Assembly: GCA_937916195.1 (NCBI GenBank) | Contig: CALFTO010000108.1 | Span: 1 to 17,725, forward strand | Direction: 5' to 3' | Source: an uncultured Clostridia bacterium | Lineage (GTDB): Bacteria > Bacillota > Clostridia > Oscillospirales > Acutalibacteraceae | DNA length: 17,725 nucleotides | Shown: piece by piece, positions 13,675 through 17,725 of the stretch | Layout of the letters: every line of letters begins with the position of its first letter | How positions within the stretch are numbered: the first letter of the stretch is position 1 | Notes under the pieces: model-generated | Seen by the model: only the letters and a program-made list of their open reading frames with translations | What the model was told of the DNA's origin: nothing | The model's database searches: none | Made by a program: the position numbers and the translations under genes

Positions 13675-14439
13675 TTATTTTGTAATTTCTTCTATAAATT
13701 TATCAATAAGATATGTAGTTTTTTTCTCGTCGACCTCTAAATTAAACATACTTACAATTTTGTCTTTTAATTCTAACATACTTGCTTTGCAATGCTCATC
13801 GCCGTTAAGCACCGCACCCATTTTTCTTGTGTCGACAGCACATTCATGATATTTAGGATTTCCAAAAGAAAAATTGGGAACATACACATTCGTATAATCA
13901 CTTTGAACAACCCAAGCTGCCCCCATTTCATTTAAACACGCTGGACTTTCCAAGTATTTATCAGACCATAAAATTATCATAAAAATTTTTGAGTTAATGT
14001 TGGTTCTTAAATATTCATATATATTGGCATCCAAAGGTATTTTGTGTAAAGGATGTGACGTATAAATTAACTCATGTTCTTTCACTCCAAGACCTACAAT
14101 AAAATTCCTTAAAGCATGACCGTATTTACAATCATCAGATTTATGGCTTATAAATATTAGTGTTTTGTCTAATGGATTTGCATTTTGATTTTGTGATTTT
14201 TCCTCGATTGCTGTCAAATGATAATCTAACATGTCAAGTAGCATTTTTGCATCTTCATCAACAAAAAGATTTTTCCAAGCAAAAGAATTAGCATCAATAT
14301 TTAAATCTTTTCCAATTACATTGACACAGCGTCTAATAATTTCATAAATCTCATTTGCATTTTCATAAGCGGAGTCGTTTCCTTTAATTATTGCTTCTTG
14401 CAATTCATTCCTATATCTTTTTACAAACTCTATATTCAA
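13675..14439 (-). CDS. TIR-domain protein, putative defence effector or signalling enzyme
   Basis: A 254-residue protein with a helical N-terminal region (about 1-88) and a TIR domain (about 94-200+). The TIR start is visible as LIFISHKSDD (94-103), and SPACLNEMGAAW (165-176) carries the conserved Glu171 expected at the NAD-glycohydrolase active site. Bacterial TIR proteins commonly cleave NAD or make cyclic ADP-ribose signals during phage defence; activity here is inferred from the family. Translation appears to begin at TTG (14439), preceded by AAGGA; a nearby ATG at 14449 is out of frame. It lies 21 bases after the MmeI-like gene and 17 before the unknown gene. The low GC matches the unknown gene, not the host core genes. 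ThsB of Thoeris is a possible relative, but no ThsA gene is present. Confidence 0.85.
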   Translation of the reverse strand: MNIEFVKRYRNELQEAIIKGNDSAYENANEIYEIIRRCVNVIGKDLNIDANSFAWKNLFVDEDAKMLLDMLDYHLTAIEEKSQNQNANPLDKTLIFISHKSDDCKYGHALRNFIVGLGVKEHELIYTSHPLHKIPLDANIYEYLRTNINSKIFMIILWSDKYLESPACLNEMGAAWVVQSDYTNVYVPNFSFGNPKYHECAVDTRKMGAVLNGDEHCKASMLELKDKIVSMFNLEVDEKKTTYLIDKFIEEITK

Positions 14440-14460
14440 TATATCGCATCCTTTTTGTGA

Positions 14461-17217
14461 TTATTTTGTCAATTCTTGGTACATTTTCATAAGTTCGGCG
14501 ACGCATTCGGATTCGGTCATTGTTTTGTAGTTGAAACCGTATGCTTGCATTACTGCTTTGTCGTTTGCTTGGTGGGCTTTGCGAAGTTCAACAGGCATAG
14601 TGAGTTCGTCATACAAATCAGCAAGTGAGCAATCGGGATATAATGCACGTGCATCGAGAATTGCTTGTGCTGTCTGTTCGATTTTTGCCTTTTGTTCATC
14701 AGTTGGATTACACCATGGAAAATTGTTATATACAATAGTATTTGAATAACGATAATCGCTCTTTAATCTTCCGCAAACAGTTCTCATCCAAGCCATATGG
14801 ATATTTGAAGTAAGAATACCAAAAGTATATAGTGATGCGTTAGAGATTGTAAAGCAAGCATTACTCGCAATTACATCTTTATTTACATATCCTATTGGAA
14901 TATATTTTCTATTTTCAGATGATACTACTGGTATAAGAAGGTAGTCAGTTACTGGCTGTCTAGGACTAACAAAAAGACTTGGTGTATTTGCTGCTTCATG
15001 AGCTTGCTTTTGCTTTGAATTTTCACGAAATTCTTTACACTTTTTTAATCTATCCATAATAATTGCTGATTTTCTAATCACCGAAACATCAGCATTTAGA
15101 AGCCATAAACAGTATCTAATCTTATTATTAATGTAATCTTCAGCACTGACAAATCTTTTAACATATTTATCTGCTAAAGGAGTCTCTAACAATAGTTCCT
15201 TTTTTTCATCTTCATTCAATAAAAGAAAACCGCCTTCTCTTGGCTCACTGCCATAAATCATTTTTTCGCAGTCAGATAATGGATTTGAACGTTTTTCAAT
15301 ATACACATTTTCAGCTTCTACTAAATACGGATTAATATTAGTTACTTGTTTCTTATAACTATTCGACGTATATAAATTTCTTGGATTTTTTATATTAGCA
15401 TTATTAGTAAAACCAATTATCACGCAATGAACAGCGGCACTTTTTGCAGATTCACTAACCCATTTAAAAGTTTGATAGGCAAATTGAATGGCAATTTCAA
15501 ATTTATCAAATAAATATTTCCAAATTGATGAAACTTGTTCTCCTTGAGAAATTGAATTTGTAGATACAAAAGCTGTAATAATTTTCGTACTTACCATAAG
15601 TTCTGCTGCTTTATAATACCAACCTGCAACATAATCTATATTCTTTGCATCCTTAAACAATGGTATTAAGTCGTCTTTCTGTTCAGTTGTTTGTAATTTA
15701 TATCCAACAAACGGTGGATTCCCCATAATATAGTTGAGTTTGTCTTTTGGTACAACTGTTTCCCAGTCGATACGCAAGGCGTTGCCCTCGGTGATATTTG
15801 CATAGGATTTAAGTGGTAAAAAGTCCAAATCAGTATGCAAAATATCTTCTGTTTCTTTCATCATCTGACTTTCAGCAATCCAAAGGGCTGTTTTTGCAAC
15901 TGTTACTGCAAAATCGTTGATTTCGATACCATAAAACTGTCCGATTGACACTTTGATTGGTGCAATGTCAGTAAACATAGTAATCTGATTTGAAAGACAA
16001 CGCAAAACATCGTTTTCAAGTCTGCGAAGTGAGATATATGTTTCTGTCAAGAAATTACCTGAACCACAAGCAGGGTCAAGGAAAGTAAGTTTAGAAATTT
16101 TATCCTGAAAATCCTTTAATTTTGCTGTTCTTGTACGGTCAACAGAAATATCCTTAATCTCGGCAAACTCTTCACGAAGCTCGTCAAGGAATAAGGGGTC
16201 AATAACTTTATGTATATTTTCAATAGAGGTATAGTGCATACCACCTGAACGACGAGTTTCAGGGTTTAATGTACTTTCAAACACCGCACCGAAAATTGTG
16301 GGGCTTATGTCAGACCAATCAAAATCTTCACTTGCCTGACGAAGTAAAATATCACGGATAGTGTCGTTCATCTGTGGAATTTCAATATCGTCACCTGCGA
16401 AAAGTCCACCGTTAACATAAGGGAATGCTAAAAGCATTTCATCTTCATAAGGGTCACGGTCTTCGGGTTTCTGATTGAGAATTTTGAACAACTCAATCAA
16501 TGCCTTTCGCATATCCTTTGCAGAAAAAGACTTGATATAATTATGGAATTTTGAGTGTTCACCAAAAATACCGGCATCTTCTGCATAAAGACAGAATACA
16601 AGACGAACGCAAAGCATATTAAGACTTTTAAGTGTTTCAGGGTCATCAGGGTTGCGGTACTGCTTCAAAATCTCGTCATAAAGCACGCCTACCAAGTTAC
16701 CAGCCTGAATAGAAACTTCCATTTCCTTGTGAATATTCTCGTCACCTGTGTCTGTGATGAATTTAAGGCGGTAATACTCTTTTTCGAGGTCTTTTAAGAG
16801 AATTTGTTCAGGTTCGCCCTTGGGATTTTCCATATCATAAACAAGGAATTCGTTGAAATTACAGGTTACAATCCAACGAGGACGCTGTGAATACGGCAGA
16901 CCTGCAGAATAACGCTGTGCTTGTTGGAATGGGTTGAGCAACGAGCCGTCAGACTGTTTAATTGGTTTACGCAAGTCTTTATCACGGCTTTTCTGTTCAA
17001 TAAGAACATGAGTTGCGGGGATATGACCGTCAATAAAGCTTGTATGGTCAATCATAACTTGTTCTTCAAACTGAATGAATTTTTCAGGCTCATCAACGCC
17101 CAAGACATCACGAAGAAGCGACAGCCAAAATGGTTGACTTTCGCCTTTTTCGTAACCTTTATCTTTCCAATATTCTGCAAATGCTTTTGCGTGTTGACGG
17201 ATTTCTGTGTCTTTCAT
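14461..17217 (-). CDS. MmeI-like single-chain type IIL restriction-modification enzyme
   Basis: A 918-residue protein, almost exactly the size I recall for MmeI (919). One chain combines an N-terminal PD-(D/E)xK nuclease (D63-x10-E74-Q-K76 in FIDGHIPATHVLIEQKS), a helical linker, an N6-adenine methyltransferase with SAM motif D381-PACGSG-NF and catalytic N500-P-P-F503, and a C-terminal target-recognition region (about 510-840) ending in conserved helices. Such enzymes cut unmodified DNA about 20 bases from an asymmetric site and protect host DNA by methylating one strand. All catalytic motifs look intact. The start follows GGAGG by 5 bases. The target-recognition part (about 14700-15720) is much AT-richer than both flanks. 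A methyltransferase-only role, or PglX of BREX, is less likely: the nuclease motif is present and no brx genes are nearby. Confidence 0.9.
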   Translation of the reverse strand: MKDTEIRQHAKAFAEYWKDKGYEKGESQPFWLSLLRDVLGVDEPEKFIQFEEQVMIDHTSFIDGHIPATHVLIEQKSRDKDLRKPIKQSDGSLLNPFQQAQRYSAGLPYSQRPRWIVTCNFNEFLVYDMENPKGEPEQILLKDLEKEYYRLKFITDTGDENIHKEMEVSIQAGNLVGVLYDEILKQYRNPDDPETLKSLNMLCVRLVFCLYAEDAGIFGEHSKFHNYIKSFSAKDMRKALIELFKILNQKPEDRDPYEDEMLLAFPYVNGGLFAGDDIEIPQMNDTIRDILLRQASEDFDWSDISPTIFGAVFESTLNPETRRSGGMHYTSIENIHKVIDPLFLDELREEFAEIKDISVDRTRTAKLKDFQDKISKLTFLDPACGSGNFLTETYISLRRLENDVLRCLSNQITMFTDIAPIKVSIGQFYGIEINDFAVTVAKTALWIAESQMMKETEDILHTDLDFLPLKSYANITEGNALRIDWETVVPKDKLNYIMGNPPFVGYKLQTTEQKDDLIPLFKDAKNIDYVAGWYYKAAELMVSTKIITAFVSTNSISQGEQVSSIWKYLFDKFEIAIQFAYQTFKWVSESAKSAAVHCVIIGFTNNANIKNPRNLYTSNSYKKQVTNINPYLVEAENVYIEKRSNPLSDCEKMIYGSEPREGGFLLLNEDEKKELLLETPLADKYVKRFVSAEDYINNKIRYCLWLLNADVSVIRKSAIIMDRLKKCKEFRENSKQKQAHEAANTPSLFVSPRQPVTDYLLIPVVSSENRKYIPIGYVNKDVIASNACFTISNASLYTFGILTSNIHMAWMRTVCGRLKSDYRYSNTIVYNNFPWCNPTDEQKAKIEQTAQAILDARALYPDCSLADLYDELTMPVELRKAHQANDKAVMQAYGFNYKTMTESECVAELMKMYQELTK

Positions 17218-17250
17218 AAATTCCTCCGAGTTTTACTCTAATTATGGAAT

Positions 17251-17279
17251 ATTATACCACATAAATATATAATCGGCAA
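17251..17279 (-). promoter_or_regulatory. sigma-A promoter of the MmeI-TIR cassette
   Basis: On the minus strand: -35 TTGCCG, a 17-base spacer and a perfect -10 TATAAT with an extended TGG. It lies 33 bases from the MmeI-like start. This is one of the best promoters in the window and is separated from the rRNA operon by a strong terminator. Confidence 0.8.
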
Positions 17280-17351
17280 ATGTTTTTATTTTGTGACAAA
17301 AAATATCAAAAGGGACCTTATCCGTCATTTTGTCGTACTCTTCAAAATAAG

Positions 17352-17381
17352 CAAAAAAAGCACCTTCGATTGAAGGTGCTT
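17352..17381 (-). terminator. rRNA operon intrinsic terminator
   Basis: AAGCACCTTC and GAAGGTGCTT form a perfect 10-bp stem (17358-17367 with 17372-17381) with a 4-base loop. On the minus strand seven T's follow in total. It ends the rRNA operon about 90 bases after the 23S 3' end. Confidence 0.9.
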
Positions 17382-17471
17382 AGGTTTTTATGTACCCTGA
17401 AAACTGAACAAAGGTCTGTGATTAATGTCGTTTGAGAAATCGTACTGTACAAAGATATGACCAAGAAAATA
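17382..17471 (-). other. trailer after 23S rRNA, no 5S gene
   Basis: The 90-base stretch between the 23S end and the terminator contains TTTGTTCAGTTTTCAGGG, a string often found in rRNA operon spacers of Clostridia, and a GACCA/TGGTC pair near the 23S end that may take part in processing. It is too short for a 5S rRNA and contains no tRNA. Confidence 0.6.

Positions 17472-17725
<254 letters not shown>

Noticed and set aside
13675..14439. A Thoeris system (ThsB-type TIR)
   Set aside because: No ThsA (SIR2-SLOG, or macro/transmembrane variant) is encoded nearby, and the adjacent 275-aa protein shows no such domain.
14461..17217. PglX of BREX or DrmMI of DISARM
   Set aside because: The length (918) and the intact N-terminal D-x10-ExK nuclease motif fit MmeI-like type IIL enzymes, and no other BREX or DISARM genes are in the window.

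Overview
The window looks like chromosome from an uncultured Clostridia bacterium (Oscillospiraceae/Ruminococcaceae-like). The evidence is host-gene GC of roughly 40%, a miaB - ymcA/ylbF - mutS gene order typical of Firmicutes, a glutamate dehydrogenase closely resembling the Clostridium symbiosum enzyme as I recall it, strong AGGAGG-type ribosome sites, consensus sigma-A promoters (several with an extended TGn -10), and several families of short palindromic dispersed repeats of a kind common in gut Clostridia. This assignment is from recognition only; no search was run.

Layout. (a) 1-6181, all on the minus strand: an alpha/beta hydrolase, miaB, a YlbF/YmcA-family protein with a Cys-rich tail, and mutS, read from one good promoter at 6153-6181. 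A repeat cluster follows, then a cytidine deaminase-like gene. (b) 6345-8637, plus strand: an SCP2-like protein with its own promoter and a repeat-derived terminator; then a second promoter driving a Gfo/Idh/MocA oxidoreductase and a small membrane zinc-ribbon protein, ending in a bidirectional terminator. (c) 8658-10995, minus strand: tsaE-tsaB-rpiB as a tight operon, then upp with its own consensus promoter. (d) 11083-12676, plus strand: glutamate dehydrogenase behind a long AT-rich leader that holds a 15-bp inverted repeat. (e) 12689-17279, minus strand: a three-gene accessory cassette of a single-chain MmeI-like (type IIL) restriction-modification enzyme, a TIR-domain protein and an unrecognised 275-residue protein, with a consensus promoter at one end and a repeat-derived terminator at the other. 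(f) 17352-17725, minus strand: the 3' end of a 23S rRNA gene and the rRNA operon terminator, with no 5S gene between them.

The housekeeping genes cover tRNA modification (MiaB for ms2i6A; TsaB/TsaE for t6A), mismatch repair, pyrimidine salvage (Upp, deaminase), pentose phosphate metabolism and nitrogen metabolism. The most interesting part is the cassette in (e): a self-contained restriction-modification enzyme apparently co-transcribed with a TIR protein (a fold often acting as an NAD-consuming or signalling enzyme in phage defence) and a protein of unknown function. The two downstream genes and the predicted target-recognition part of the MmeI-like enzyme are clearly AT-richer than its endonuclease/methyltransferase half. 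This fits a mobile defence unit whose specificity module has been exchanged. I see no CRISPR array, tRNA gene, transposase or integrase in the window.
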